DNA of 21,338 nucleotides from Candidatus Omnitrophota bacterium (GTDB lineage: Bacteria > Omnitrophota > Gorgyraeia > 2-01-FULL-45-10): NCBI GenBank assembly GCA_003140915.1, contig PLLI01000107.1:3471-24808 (forward strand), read 5' to 3'. The notes under the pieces were generated by a model that did not search any database, was not told the origin of the DNA, and worked only from the letters and a program-made list of their open reading frames with translations. Each line of letters opens with the position of its first letter. Position 1 is the first letter of the stretch. The position numbers and the translations under genes were made by a program. Shown here one piece after another: positions 8,492 through 17,047 of this stretch.

Positions 8492-9496
8492 ATGCTCGAA
8501 AAAATATTTATTTTGTCGTTTGTTTTGTTAATATCTTCCACTGCCTACGCCGCGGCAAAATACGAGAAGGCCGTTTTTGCGGGAGGATGCTTTTGGTGTA
8601 TGCAGCCCGTCTTCGAAAAGATGGACGGTGTAATAAGCGTAGTATCGGGCTATACCGGCGGCAGGAAGGCCAATCCCACGTATGAAGAGGTCTCGACAGG
8701 TGCGACAGACCACAGGGAGGCCGTTCAGGTCACGTACGACCCTGCAAAGGCATCATATGCGGACCTCCTGGACGTATTTTGGCAGAATATAGATCCCACG
8801 GATATTAGTGGACAATTTGTTGACAAGGGCAGCCAGTATAAGACAGCCATTTTCTATTATACCGATGGGCAAAAAGCCATTGCGGAAAAATCTAAAATAG
8901 ACCTCGAGAAATCGGGCAAGTTCGATAAATCCATTGCGACGCAGATCCTCAAAACTTCGGAGTTCTATCCGGCCGAAGAGTATCATCAGGATTACGACAA
9001 GAAGAACCCCGTCAGGTATGGAATATACAGGGCAGGGTCCGGGCGCGACAGCTATCTGAAGAAGACGTGGGGCAAAGATGAAGCATTGAAGAAGGAACTG
9101 ACGCCGCTGCAATACGACGTTACCCAAAAATGCGAGACGGAACCGGCCTTTCACAATGAATACTGGGATAATCACCGCGCGGGTATCTATGTCGACGTAG
9201 TTTCAGGCGCGGTGCTCTTCAGCTCCCTCGATAAATTCGATTCCGGCACGGGATGGCCGAGTTTCACCAAACCGCTTGAAGCCGGCAATATAGTAGAAAA
9301 AGAAGATAAGAGCCTGGGTATGAAGAGGACCGAAGTGAAGAGCCGCTCGGGCTCGCACCTCGGCCACGTATTTCCTGACGGTCCGAAGCCGGCGGGCCTG
9401 AGATACTGCCTGAATTCTGCGTCCTTACGCTTTATCCCGAAAGAAGACCTGGAGAAGGAAGGATACGGTAAGTATAAGGCGCTCTTTAAAAAATAG
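8492..9496 (+). CDS. msrAB: Exported bifunctional peptide methionine sulfoxide reductase MsrA-MsrB
   Basis: The ATG at 8492 is preferred over the in-frame GTG at 8486 because GGGAGG (8481-8486) is correctly spaced only for the former. The 334-aa product begins with a Sec signal peptide ending near STAYA (16-20). MsrA follows (25-180) with the catalytic motif GGCFWC (Cys33) and GYTGG. MsrB follows (204-320) with SGTGWPSF (251-258), [10 protein letters not shown] (289-298) and the catalytic [11 protein letters not shown] (Cys306). The zinc-binding CXXC pairs of many MsrB proteins are absent. Cys214 (TQKCETEP) is the likely resolving cysteine, since the SGCGW cysteine of PilB-type enzymes is Thr here. 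The enzyme should repair both methionine sulfoxide epimers outside the cytoplasm. Its 3' end overlaps the converging polyprenyl synthase gene by 11 bases. Confidence 0.95.
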   Translation: MLEKIFILSFVLLISSTAYAAAKYEKAVFAGGCFWCMQPVFEKMDGVISVVSGYTGGRKANPTYEEVSTGATDHREAVQVTYDPAKASYADLLDVFWQNIDPTDISGQFVDKGSQYKTAIFYYTDGQKAIAEKSKIDLEKSGKFDKSIATQILKTSEFYPAEEYHQDYDKKNPVRYGIYRAGSGRDSYLKKTWGKDEALKKELTPLQYDVTQKCETEPAFHNEYWDNHRAGIYVDVVSGAVLFSSLDKFDSGTGWPSFTKPLEAGNIVEKEDKSLGMKRTEVKSRSGSHLGHVFPDGPKPAGLRYCLNSASLRFIPKEDLEKEGYGKYKALFKK

Positions 9497-10400
9497 CGAG
9501 TTCGTCGGAATATTTTACGAGAAGTTTTTTATACGCCCGCCGCATTTTCAGATCATTGCATATAGCTTTTGCCCTGGCGGTAAAGACCGCGATCTCTTTT
9601 TTAGCGCAAGCTATCGCGCCGGCGCGGGAATTATTGTAAGCATACCATGACAGGATAGTCCTTCGATTATTTCCATCGGCAGATATATCCGAAAGGTCAT
9701 CTCTTATCTGGAACGCCCTGCCCAAATATATACCGCATCTCGCTAATCTATCCAGGTCATCATCTTTTGCACCTGCAAGCATTGCCCCCGTTACAAGCGG
9801 CGTCGAAAAAGAGTAGATACCCGTCTTCAGGTCGTATAGTTTATATATATCCTCTTTCTCTATTGATCCTATATCTTTTACCGGGCTCATGAGCTCGAGG
9901 AACTCACCCGTGCCAGTATAGACGGCCGCGTCGAGGAGTTTCTTCAGGGCCCTTTCTTTACGCTCCGCCTTCTCATTGATGGCCAAAAATGCGCCTATCC
10001 CGAGGGCGTAGATGACGTCTCCGGTTACGATCGCCAGGTCCTCTCCGGTGCATTTGATATTTTTGTATTTACCGATATATTTATTGAGCATCTTATGCAT
10101 GGAAGGCGAGCCTCTTCTCGTATCGGACCTGTCGACGATGTCGTCATGGATGAGGACAAAGTTGTGAAGGAATTCCGTAGAGAGCGCGCTCGTGTATAAT
10201 CCGGGAGCTTCTTTCTTGGCAAAGCCGAGATAAGCGGCAACAAATAACGCGGGCCGTATCCTTTTGCCTTTTTGCGATAGAAAGCCCTTGATATGGCTGA
10301 ATAGCGCGGGGGAGAAACTCTCAAAACAGTATCTTTTATTCAAGGCCCGGAGATAGGAATCGATCTCTTTCTCGACTCGGATTTTAATTTTATTTAACAT
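9486..10400 (-). CDS. Polyprenyl (geranylgeranyl/farnesyl-type) diphosphate synthase
   Basis: The 304-aa protein is a trans-isoprenyl diphosphate synthase. GKRIRP (45-50) is the first conserved region. The first aspartate-rich motif is [13 protein letters not shown] (85-97), followed by TGDVIYALG (126-134), KTG (192-194) and the second aspartate-rich motif [10 protein letters not shown] (230-239). The segment after it (NNRRTIL) replaces the usual GK-x-x-x-DL-x-x-GK-x-T consensus with a shorter variant. It condenses allylic diphosphates with isopentenyl diphosphate. Chain length cannot be fixed by eye; Phe81 lies five residues before the first motif. It is transcribed away from the UbiA-type gene, with which it probably shares a pathway. 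No strong Shine-Dalgarno lies before its ATG. Confidence 0.93.
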   Translation of the reverse strand: MLNKIKIRVEKEIDSYLRALNKRYCFESFSPALFSHIKGFLSQKGKRIRPALFVAAYLGFAKKEAPGLYTSALSTEFLHNFVLIHDDIVDRSDTRRGSPSMHKMLNKYIGKYKNIKCTGEDLAIVTGDVIYALGIGAFLAINEKAERKERALKKLLDAAVYTGTGEFLELMSPVKDIGSIEKEDIYKLYDLKTGIYSFSTPLVTGAMLAGAKDDDLDRLARCGIYLGRAFQIRDDLSDISADGNNRRTILSWYAYNNSRAGAIACAKKEIAVFTARAKAICNDLKMRRAYKKLLVKYSDELAIF

Positions 10401-10435
10401 ATTCTTATGCTAACATAGCCGGGAGGGCAAGACAA
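10401..10435. promoter_or_regulatory. 35-bp divergent intergenic region with opposing promoters
   Basis: Only 35 bases separate the start codons of the minus-strand polyprenyl synthase and the plus-strand UbiA-type gene. GGGAGGG at 10421-10427 is the Shine-Dalgarno of the plus-strand gene. On the minus strand, TATGTT could be a -10 about 11 bases before the ATG, giving a very short leader. The plus-strand TATGCT (10406-10411) could be the opposing -10. Promoter -35 regions would then lie within the opposite coding sequences. The elements are weak matches. Confidence 0.3.
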
Positions 10436-11335
10436 ATGAAATTTCCGGCTCGGGACCTCATGAGGGCATTAAGGCTGCCGTTTATCACGGCGAGCGCCCT
10501 TCCTTTTATATTCGGCTCACTCATCGGCCGGGGCCACTTTAAGATGACGGTATTTCTATTCGGCCTCACCAGTGCGTTATCCGCTCATTTAAGCGCAAAT
10601 CTCATTAACGACTTCGCCGATTCCGTCTCCGGGGCCGATTGGCAGGACAGGGATTTCTACGGTTTCTTCGGCGGCTCCAAATTGATACAGGAGGGGGTAT
10701 TCTCAAAGAAATTCTATTTTATCCTCGCGGCATCTTTTGGGCTTCTTTCGTTTTTTGCTGCGCTGGCCCTTGCCGTTATTTTAAAGAGCGCTTTCGTTTT
10801 GTTCATTTTTGCAGCCATTATTATTTTAAGCTGGGCATATTCGGCAAAACCATTGCAGCTTTCCTATCACAGGCTCGGCGAGATAGCGATCTTCATCCTT
10901 TTCGGCCCTGCATTAGTCATGGGCGGCTATTTTCTTCAAACGAACATATTCCCGGATATAAAAAGTTTCATGCTTTCGCTTCCTTTCGGGTTCCTTACCA
11001 CCGCTATTCTTTACGCGAATGAGATACCGGACCTGCAGGATGACGTGAAGGCGGGCAAATTTACATGGGCGAGCGTGACCAGCGCAAAAAAAGCGTATCT
11101 GGCATATTGCGTACTGATCGCCTTTGCGTTTTTATCTGTCATATTGAACGTAGGCTGCCGTTTTATCGATCCTGCGGCGCTCATTTCTCTATTACTTATC
11201 TTTATTGCGGCTAAAGCCGCCGCTATACTGAAAAATTACCCTGATGACAAGAAGAGATTAGTGATATCGTCGCAATTAACCATAGCGGTGCATCTGCTCG
11301 TAAGTTTAATATTAATAGGTTCGGTGATCGTATGA
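10436..11335 (+). CDS. UbiA-family prenyltransferase, MenA-like
   Basis: This 299-aa polytopic membrane protein of the UbiA superfamily has about eight or nine hydrophobic segments. The two aspartate-rich prenyl diphosphate sites are visible: N58-D59-F-A-D62 with GAD68, and N195-E-I-P-D199-L-Q-D-D203-VKAGK. The second resembles the N-x-x-RD-x-x-x-D-x-x-x-GK site of MenA enzymes. GGSKLIQEG (79-87) between the sites is also typical of this branch. It attaches a prenyl chain to an aromatic or similar acceptor in the membrane, perhaps a quinone precursor. The acceptor is inferred, as no other menaquinone genes are present. Its TGA overlaps the next ATG as ATGA. Confidence 0.88.
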   Translation: MKFPARDLMRALRLPFITASALPFIFGSLIGRGHFKMTVFLFGLTSALSAHLSANLINDFADSVSGADWQDRDFYGFFGGSKLIQEGVFSKKFYFILAASFGLLSFFAALALAVILKSAFVLFIFAAIIILSWAYSAKPLQLSYHRLGEIAIFILFGPALVMGGYFLQTNIFPDIKSFMLSLPFGFLTTAILYANEIPDLQDDVKAGKFTWASVTSAKKAYLAYCVLIAFAFLSVILNVGCRFIDPAALISLLLIFIAAKAAAILKNYPDDKKRLVISSQLTIAVHLLVSLILIGSVIV

Positions 11336-12447
11336 AGAAGATCTGTATCATAGGCGGCGGTTTCGGCGGGCTTAGCGCCGCAATAAGGCTTTCGAGGTCC
11401 GGCCTCGCCGCGGAATGCGTCCTGATAGATAAAAAAGCGACTTCCGACTTCCTTCCTACACTGCCTGACTGCCTGGGCAGGGGCATAAGCCCGGACTGCC
11501 TGGCTTATAAGATAGAAGATATATGTAAAAAGACAGGTTTTAAATTTATCGAAGAAGAGGTGGCGGCGGTAGATACGGAAAAGAGGGAGATCTCGACCGG
11601 GAACAGCCGCTTAAATTATGACTATCTTATAATCGCGAGCGGGAGCGAGACCAATTTTTACGGGAACGAAAATATCCGAAAATGTGCCTATAAGCTGGAC
11701 GACGTTGCGGATGCCGAAAATATCATTAAGAAGTTAAAGGAAAATGATTACCGGACATACGTGATCGGCGGCGGCGGTTATACGGGCGTGGAAGTCGCGA
11801 CAAATCTGAGGATATTTTTAAATAAGAGTAAACGCTCCGGCAGGATAGCGGTCGTCGAGCGCGCTCCATCGATCCTGGGCCCGATCCCGGAATGGATGAA
11901 GGGATATGTCTCATCCAACTTGAGGCGGCTGAATGTGGATATTTTTATCAATAGCCAGATCGAGAGGATCGAAGAGCGGAAAGTCCATATTTCCGGCGGC
12001 AAAGTTTTCGACGATGCCATTGTCATCTGGGCCGCGGGAGTAAAGACTGCGGGCTTTATACAGGATCTGAACGTGAAGAAGAACCCGCAAGGGCGGGTCG
12101 AAGTAGACGAATATTTAAGGTTGAGCGAGAGCTGTTTTGTGATAGGCGACGCAGCGTATATTAAGCATAAAGAGATGTTCCTGAGGATGGCGGTACAATT
12201 TTCCATTGCGCAGGGCAATTGCGCCGCGCAAAATGTAATAACAAGCATAAAGGGTAAGCCGCTCCGTAAATATAGGCCTGTCGATCTTGGATATATAATC
12301 CCGATGGCGAATAACAGGTCCTGCGGCAGCGTCCTCGGCGTAAATTTAAAGGGCTTGTTGCCGACAGCATTTCATTTTATAATGTGTATCTATCGTTCCT
12401 GGAGCTGGAAGAAAAGGTTTTGCATCGTGAAAAGGTTATTGACGTAG
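11332..12447 (+). CDS. NDH-2-like FAD/NAD(P) oxidoreductase
   Basis: The 371-aa flavoprotein has the type II NADH dehydrogenase layout. It has an FAD motif IIGGGFGGLSAA (6-17), a substrate NAD(P) motif VIGGGGYTGVEVA (144-156), WAAGVK (233-238) and the second FAD contact IGDAA (271-275). The C-terminus (337-371) is amphipathic and Lys/Arg/Trp-rich, as expected for membrane surface attachment. It could pass electrons from NAD(P)H to a quinone, or reduce a prenylated product of the UbiA-type enzyme with which it is translationally coupled. A geranylgeranyl reductase role is less likely from the motifs. The exact acceptor cannot be told. Confidence 0.85.
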   Translation: MKKICIIGGGFGGLSAAIRLSRSGLAAECVLIDKKATSDFLPTLPDCLGRGISPDCLAYKIEDICKKTGFKFIEEEVAAVDTEKREISTGNSRLNYDYLIIASGSETNFYGNENIRKCAYKLDDVADAENIIKKLKENDYRTYVIGGGGYTGVEVATNLRIFLNKSKRSGRIAVVERAPSILGPIPEWMKGYVSSNLRRLNVDIFINSQIERIEERKVHISGGKVFDDAIVIWAAGVKTAGFIQDLNVKKNPQGRVEVDEYLRLSESCFVIGDAAYIKHKEMFLRMAVQFSIAQGNCAAQNVITSIKGKPLRKYRPVDLGYIIPMANNRSCGSVLGVNLKGLLPTAFHFIMCIYRSWSWKKRFCIVKRLLT

Positions 12448-12472
12448 TTTCCGTCATCTATAGGAGATAAGG

Positions 12473-13603
12473 ATGGGAGCCCTTAACGCTCTGTGGACGT
12501 TCCCGGCAATAGTACTGGCCGCGATACTTATCGCGTGGGCGGCAGAATGCGGCCAATTTTTTATCTCGCAGGGGCTGGCGCTCGCTCTCCTTGCGTGGGT
12601 GCAGACCCTTCCCGAATTTGCCGTAGAAGCTGTTATCGCTCTCGATGCCGCAAAGGATCCCTCAAAAGTTCACCTCATCACCGCAAATTTCACAGGCTCT
12701 TTAAGGTTATTCGTAGGCCTGGGATGGCCCATGGTCTATTTTGTCGCGATGTTTTTCGCCGAAATAAAAGGAAGGCAAAGATTTTACTGGACCATAAAAC
12801 TGGATGATGAGCACGCAGTCGCAGTCATGTCGCTTTTACCGGCCCTTATCTATTTTCTCGCGATCTATTTCAAGGGGACACTCAACATTTTTGACGGGAT
12901 CGTGCTGGGAGCCGTTTACCTCGTCTATTTCTACCTCCTGTCAAAGTTCCCTCCTCACAATACGGAAGAGATCGGCGATCTGGGCCGGGTCCCAAAATAC
13001 GCAATGAAGTTCAAATATCCTGCGAATGTTCTTGTGATAGCCGGATTCTTTATCGCAGGCGCAGGTATAATATATTTTTCGGTCCAGCCTTTTCTTAACT
13101 CTATGCTCGCGATGGCGATTTCTATGGGGATATCGCAATTTATTTTCATCCAATGGATCGCGCCTTTCTTGAGCGAATTTCCCGAGAAGTTATCCGCTTT
13201 TTATTGGGCGAGAAAAGTTACGAAAGCACCGATGGCGCTTATTAACTTTGTCTCCTCTTCCATAAACCAGTGGACGATCCTCGTGGCGATGATACCTTTC
13301 ATCTATTCTTTCGGGTTAGGAAAGATCGCGCCTGTTCTTTTTGATGGCCATCAAAAAGTCGAGATCCTTCTGACCATCGTCCAGTCTTATCTGGGATTTC
13401 TGTTTCTCGCCAGCATGGACTTCGGTTTTTTCGAGGCCGCCGCTTTGTTTGTGCTATGGCTGGCACAATTTATTTTTCCCGGGATACGCGAAGAGCACAC
13501 GTGGGTATACGGGGCCTGGGCGCTCATCGAGACGTTCAAACTGGTAAAAAATTTCAAGGAACGGAACGCGTTCCGCATATTTTGGAGGCTGATAGCAAAA
13601 TGA
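12473..13603 (+). CDS. Divergent CaCA-type sodium/calcium exchanger-like membrane protein
   Basis: The 376-aa membrane protein has about ten hydrophobic helices in two halves. Each half carries a degenerate alpha-repeat: QTLPEFAVEAVIAL followed by ANFTGS (45-75), and LSEFPEKLSAFYWARK followed by NFVSSSINQW (233-267). In CaCA exchangers these positions hold S-x-PE and GN-x-x-GSN. The ion-binding acidic residues (Glu49, Glu238) and the small-residue motif are partly kept. It probably exchanges a cation such as Ca2+ against Na+ or H+, but the substitutions make the ion uncertain. A good Shine-Dalgarno (AGGAG, 12462-12466) precedes the ATG. Its stop overlaps the next start (ATGA). Confidence 0.75.
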   Translation: MGALNALWTFPAIVLAAILIAWAAECGQFFISQGLALALLAWVQTLPEFAVEAVIALDAAKDPSKVHLITANFTGSLRLFVGLGWPMVYFVAMFFAEIKGRQRFYWTIKLDDEHAVAVMSLLPALIYFLAIYFKGTLNIFDGIVLGAVYLVYFYLLSKFPPHNTEEIGDLGRVPKYAMKFKYPANVLVIAGFFIAGAGIIYFSVQPFLNSMLAMAISMGISQFIFIQWIAPFLSEFPEKLSAFYWARKVTKAPMALINFVSSSINQWTILVAMIPFIYSFGLGKIAPVLFDGHQKVEILLTIVQSYLGFLFLASMDFGFFEAAALFVLWLAQFIFPGIREEHTWVYGAWALIETFKLVKNFKERNAFRIFWRLIAK

Positions 13604-13950
13604 AAAAGATTATATTATTAATCGGTATCATGCTTTTTGTCGCTAACCATTCTTTTGCCAGAGATATTGCCGACGATCTTAAAGCAAGGCAAGGCCAATT
13701 CATAGAAGAGTTGGGTGATCTAAGCGACCAGGAGGGTAATGTAGTCAAAAGTATCAACGATTCTATAGATAAATATTCTAAAAACCAGGATCCGAAAACA
13801 CTTCAGCAAATACTTGACAGCAAAACAAAACTGATAAATGTTTTGCGGAAAGAAGAGGATGCCTTTCAAGGCTATATTGGGTCTTTAGAAAAAGAGCTTT
13901 CTGACATCACGAACAAAGAATTTACCCCGTTGGGGAAAGGACGAAACTAG
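13600..13950 (+). CDS. Small exported coiled-coil protein, function unknown
   Basis: The start at 13600 is chosen because it gives a clean Sec signal peptide (MKKIILLIGIMLFVANHSFA) and overlaps the upstream stop as ATGA. GGAGG lies at 13584-13588. The mature part of about 96 residues is charged and largely helical, with heptad-like leucines and isoleucines (residues 36-108) suggesting a coiled coil. It contains no cysteine and no motif I recognise. It is followed after one base by a TPR protein, so the two may form a periplasmic pair. I do not recognise the family. Confidence 0.75.
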   Translation: MKKIILLIGIMLFVANHSFARDIADDLKARQGQFIEELGDLSDQEGNVVKSINDSIDKYSKNQDPKTLQQILDSKTKLINVLRKEEDAFQGYIGSLEKELSDITNKEFTPLGKGRN

Positions 13951-13951
13951 A

Positions 13952-14476
13952 TTGCGACCAAAGATTATCGCGATATTCCTGATATTGTTCGTGGTTCTGG
14001 TCGATAAAGTGCCGGCTGATAACGCTGATAAGGAATATTTAAGCAAAGGGGTAGCTTGTATCAAAAATTTGGAGTATGAAAAAGCCGTCGGCTTTTTGTC
14101 TGAGGCGATCCGGATAAATCAAAAAAATGCAGTAGCATATAATAACAGAGGGACCGCATACGTCTTCAAAAAAGATTTCGTAAACGCCATATCGGACTTT
14201 ACTTCGGCGATAGAGATTAACCCCAAATGTGCCGAGGCTTACCATAATAGAGGCGCTATCTATTATAAGATAGGTAGCCTGGACAAGGCCATAGCCGATT
14301 TTGATAAAGCCATTCAAATAGATCCTGCTTATGCCAACGCTTATAATAGCCGCGCGATAGCATTTTTTTATAAGCAGGAATATGACAAAAGCCGGGGCGA
14401 TGTGCGCAAAGCCGAAGAGCTTGGATATACGGTACATCCAGGCTTCCTGGAAGCGCTGAAGCGTGCCAGTAAATAA
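13952..14476 (+). CDS. Exported tetratricopeptide repeat protein
   Basis: The 174-aa protein is read from TTG 13952, one base after the preceding stop, with GGGGAAAGG upstream (13932-13940). The first in-frame alternatives would cut the hydrophobic N-terminus (residues 4-17), which looks like a signal peptide or anchor. Four TPR units follow at about 27-60, 61-94, 95-128 and 129-162, with repeated AYNNRGTAY, AYHNRGAIYY and AIADFDKAIQIDP features. It should be a periplasmic protein-interaction scaffold. The partner is unknown, though the small coiled-coil protein upstream is an obvious candidate. Confidence 0.88.
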   Translation: MRPKIIAIFLILFVVLVDKVPADNADKEYLSKGVACIKNLEYEKAVGFLSEAIRINQKNAVAYNNRGTAYVFKKDFVNAISDFTSAIEINPKCAEAYHNRGAIYYKIGSLDKAIADFDKAIQIDPAYANAYNSRAIAFFYKQEYDKSRGDVRKAEELGYTVHPGFLEALKRASK

Positions 14477-14485
14477 AAGGCAGAA

Positions 14486-14513
14486 TTGACTTAAGAGCTA
14501 AATATGTTATTAT
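14486..14513 (+). promoter_or_regulatory. Sigma-70-type promoter of the phoB-phoR pair
   Basis: TTGACT (14486-14491) and TATTAT (14508-14513) are separated by 16 bp, in the 60-base gap before the response regulator gene. An AGAGAGGACAAGG purine tract (14521-14533) serves as ribosome binding site for the ATG at 14537. No TTCACA direct repeat is present, so unlike the two promoters downstream this one does not look PhoB-activated. Confidence 0.5.
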
Positions 14514-14536
14514 ACAATTAAGAGAGGACAAGGCTA

Positions 14537-15232
14537 ATGGCAAAACAGAGGATCCTGATCGTCGAGGACGATAAGAACATCTCCAAGCTTGTTAAGTATA
14601 ACCTTGAGAAAGCTGATTATGACTGCACCATATCTTCTACCGGGGAGAAGGCCCTCGAGCTTTTAAAAAACCAGCCAATCGACTTAATGATATTGGATAT
14701 AATGTTGCCTGAAATGAATGGATTCGATGTCTGCCGGAACATAAAACAGGACGCAAAGTTAAAGGCCATTCCCATAATAATGCTTACCGCAAGGGGGGAA
14801 GAGGTAGACCGGGTGGTCGGGTTGGAATTAGGGGCAGATGATTATATCGTCAAACCTTTTAGCCCGAGGGAACTGGTCCTGAGAGTAAAGGCCATTCTTA
14901 AGAGAGGCAAGGCGGAAGAATCGAAGAAAGATATACTCGCCATTGGCGATATCACGATAAATATCCCGAAACATGAAGTCTCGGTGAAAAATAAAGTGAT
15001 AGTGCTTACCCCGCTCGAATTCAAATTATTAACAACGCTGATCGAAAGACAGGGGAGAGTGCAAACGCGAGAAACGTTATTATCGGATGTTTGGGGGATA
15101 TACACTCCTGTTGATACCCGGACGATCGATACTCATATAAAACGTCTTCGGATGAAACTTGGCAAACCCGGCAATATGATCGTGACGGTCACGGGGCTTG
15201 GATACAAACTTAAGGAAGAGGATGAAGATTAG
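14537..15232 (+). CDS. phoB: PhoB/OmpR-family response regulator
   Basis: The 231-aa regulator has a receiver domain (1-122) with the acidic pocket Glu10-Asp11-Asp12, phosphoacceptor Asp54 (LDIMLPEMNG), Thr84 and Lys106 (VKPFSPREL). A winged-helix DNA-binding domain follows (135-227), with LTPLEFKLL, the recognition helix TRTIDTHIKRLRMKLG and the wing TVTGLGYKL. It overlaps the sensor kinase gene by 11 bases. The PhoB assignment rests on the PhoR-like kinase and on the pst genes and repeated TTCACA promoters downstream. OmpR-family regulators share this architecture, so the name is contextual. Confidence 0.9.
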   Translation: MAKQRILIVEDDKNISKLVKYNLEKADYDCTISSTGEKALELLKNQPIDLMILDIMLPEMNGFDVCRNIKQDAKLKAIPIIMLTARGEEVDRVVGLELGADDYIVKPFSPRELVLRVKAILKRGKAEESKKDILAIGDITINIPKHEVSVKNKVIVLTPLEFKLLTTLIERQGRVQTRETLLSDVWGIYTPVDTRTIDTHIKRLRMKLGKPGNMIVTVTGLGYKLKEEDED

Positions 15233-17000
15233 AATCCACTGGAAACTGACTCTGGCATTTTCAGTTTTGATCATTCTCGTATTTGCCGCGCTATATTTTT
15301 ATTTAGATAACCACCTTCGCGATTACCTCGACAATAGGATCCAGCAGACATTAAAACAAGACCTTGCGTTATGTAAAATTTTTATAGCTCAAGAACTTGA
15401 TCTGAAACACGGCAGCATAGAAGCGCCGGAATTAACAAAACGGATCGACAGCGCGCTTGGTATGCGCGCGACCATTATCTCCGCCACCGGCGATGTAATC
15501 AGCGATTCCGACATAAGCTCTGACGACTTACCAAAGGTAGAGAACCATATAAACAGGCCCGAGATCCAGGCTGCTATTAAAAAAGGCATTGGCTCAAGCA
15601 AACGTTTCAGCACCACTATAAAGAAGCCCATGCTTTATATGGCCACGCCTATAAGTAAAGATTCCTCGTATGGATTTTTGAGATTAGCCATCCCTCTTTC
15701 GGAGATAGAGGATGCCGAGTACCATTTAAGAAAGATCGTGATAGCCGCGGTATTGATAGCTCTGATACTGGCGCTGGGTCTGGGGTATGTCACCTCATTT
15801 ATGGTGTCAAACCCGCTTATCGAGATGGCTTCCATCGCGCGTAAATTAGCGGAAGGGGATTTTTCTAAAAAAACGCTTATACATTCAACGGATGAAATAG
15901 GCGATCTCTCCAGGGCCTTAAATTATATGTCGGCTGAAATTAAGGATAAGGTGAATAGCCTGTCTTCGGAAAAGGCGAAGCTCGAAGCAGTCGTCTCAGG
16001 AATGTTCGAAGGCGTGATCTTGACTAATGGAAAAGGTGAAATAGTGCTGGCAAATCCGTCTATCCGCAAATTGTTTATGGTGGATTCTTCCCCTGAAGGC
16101 AGGGTGCCGATCGAGATGGTGCGGAACGCGACTATACAGGATATCGTAGAGAGGGTTATAAAAGAAAAACAAAGATTGACTACGAAAGAGATTATCATAA
16201 ATATTCCGGAAGAGAAAATAATACAGATAAACGGCGTGCCTGTACTGGAAAACGGAAAGTTGGAAGGGGTCATCCTAGTTTTTCACGACATAACCGAATT
16301 GAGGCGGCTGGAACGGGTGAGGCAGGATTTCGTAGCAAACGTCTCCCATGAATTACGAACGCCCGTATCGAACATAAAAGGATATGCCGAAACGCTTAAA
16401 GAGGGCGCTATAAATGATAAAAATAACGCGAAAGATTTTGTTGAGATAATATATCGTGACAGCGAACGGCTCGCTCAGCTTATAGACGATCTTTTGGATC
16501 TTGCCAGGATAGAATCCGGCAAAATGAAAATGGTATTTCTTCCGATTGATGTGAATAGTACCCTGGAGCGTTCTATCGCTATAATAGCAAATCAGGCAAA
16601 AGAGAAAGCCATCTCAATCAAACTGCAGGCACCGGTTTCGCTTCCGAAGATCCTGGCAGATGAAGCGAGGATATCGCAGGTTCTTATAAATCTTTTAGAT
16701 AACGCCGTTAAGTACACAAAGACAGGAGGTGTTGTTACTATCTCGGCCAGACAAAAAGACAGATATGTCCAAATAGATGTATCTGATACGGGCATAGGCA
16801 TACCCGAAGAAGATATGCCCAGGATATTCGAACGTTTTTACAGGGTTGACAAGGCCAGGTCGCGTGAATTAGGCGGGACCGGGCTAGGGCTATCTATAGT
16901 AAAGCATATTGTGCAAGCCCATGGAGGAGAGGTATGGGTCAAATCTCTTGTCGGCCATGGCTCCACGTTCAGTTTTATAATACCTAAATTTTCTCCGTAA
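15222..17000 (+). CDS. phoR: PhoR-like sensor histidine kinase
   Basis: The ATG at 15222 follows TAAGGAAG and gives MKIRIHWKLTLAFSVL. An in-frame ATG at 15198 would add eight polar residues and deepen the overlap. The 592 aa comprise TM helix 1 (8-27), an extracytoplasmic sensor domain (28-170), TM helix 2 (171-194), HAMP (194-247) and a PAS domain (250-360). HisKA carries phosphoacceptor His376 (NVSHELRTP). HATPase_c follows, with the N box at Asn494 (NLLDNAVKY), DTGIGIP (522-528) and GGTGLGLS (551-558). All catalytic motifs are intact. The large periplasmic sensor differs from E. coli PhoR, which lacks one, and resembles the PhoR of Gram-positive and other bacteria. Its 3' end lies in a hairpin. 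Confidence 0.9.
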   Translation: MKIRIHWKLTLAFSVLIILVFAALYFYLDNHLRDYLDNRIQQTLKQDLALCKIFIAQELDLKHGSIEAPELTKRIDSALGMRATIISATGDVISDSDISSDDLPKVENHINRPEIQAAIKKGIGSSKRFSTTIKKPMLYMATPISKDSSYGFLRLAIPLSEIEDAEYHLRKIVIAAVLIALILALGLGYVTSFMVSNPLIEMASIARKLAEGDFSKKTLIHSTDEIGDLSRALNYMSAEIKDKVNSLSSEKAKLEAVVSGMFEGVILTNGKGEIVLANPSIRKLFMVDSSPEGRVPIEMVRNATIQDIVERVIKEKQRLTTKEIIINIPEEKIIQINGVPVLENGKLEGVILVFHDITELRRLERVRQDFVANVSHELRTPVSNIKGYAETLKEGAINDKNNAKDFVEIIYRDSERLAQLIDDLLDLARIESGKMKMVFLPIDVNSTLERSIAIIANQAKEKAISIKLQAPVSLPKILADEARISQVLINLLDNAVKYTKTGGVVTISARQKDRYVQIDVSDTGIGIPEEDMPRIFERFYRVDKARSRELGGTGLGLSIVKHIVQAHGGEVWVKSLVGHGSTFSFIIPKFSP

Positions 17001-17011
17001 AATTTAGGTAT
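16980..17011 (+). terminator. Hairpin at the phoR stop codon
   Basis: A perfect 13-bp stem (16980-16992 with 16999-17011) encloses a 6-base loop, CTCCGT. The stop codon TAA straddles loop and right arm. The stem is AT-rich and not followed by a T-run, so intrinsic termination is uncertain. With the next hairpin it may attenuate transcription or protect the 3' end of the phoBR message. Confidence 0.45.
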
Positions 17012-17015
17012 AACT

Positions 17016-17047
17016 ATCCTGAAATTTCACAAAGGAAATTTCAGGAT
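17016..17047 (+). terminator. Second tandem hairpin after phoR
   Basis: Another perfect 13-bp stem (17016-17028 with 17035-17047) with a 6-base loop, ACAAAG, starts four bases after the first. The arm CCTGAAATTTC recurs in a near copy at 17065-17076 (CCTGAATTTCC). No T-run follows until CTTTTTAA at 17083-17090. It is likely the boundary between the phoBR unit and the next promoter. Confidence 0.45.

Noticed and set aside
13456..13599. Longer start for the small coiled-coil protein
   Set aside because: It would overlap the exchanger gene by nearly 150 bases and hide the clear signal peptide starting at 13600.
15198..15221. Longer phoR start at ATG 15198
   Set aside because: It adds polar residues before the membrane helix and enlarges the overlap; TAAGGAAG fits 15222.
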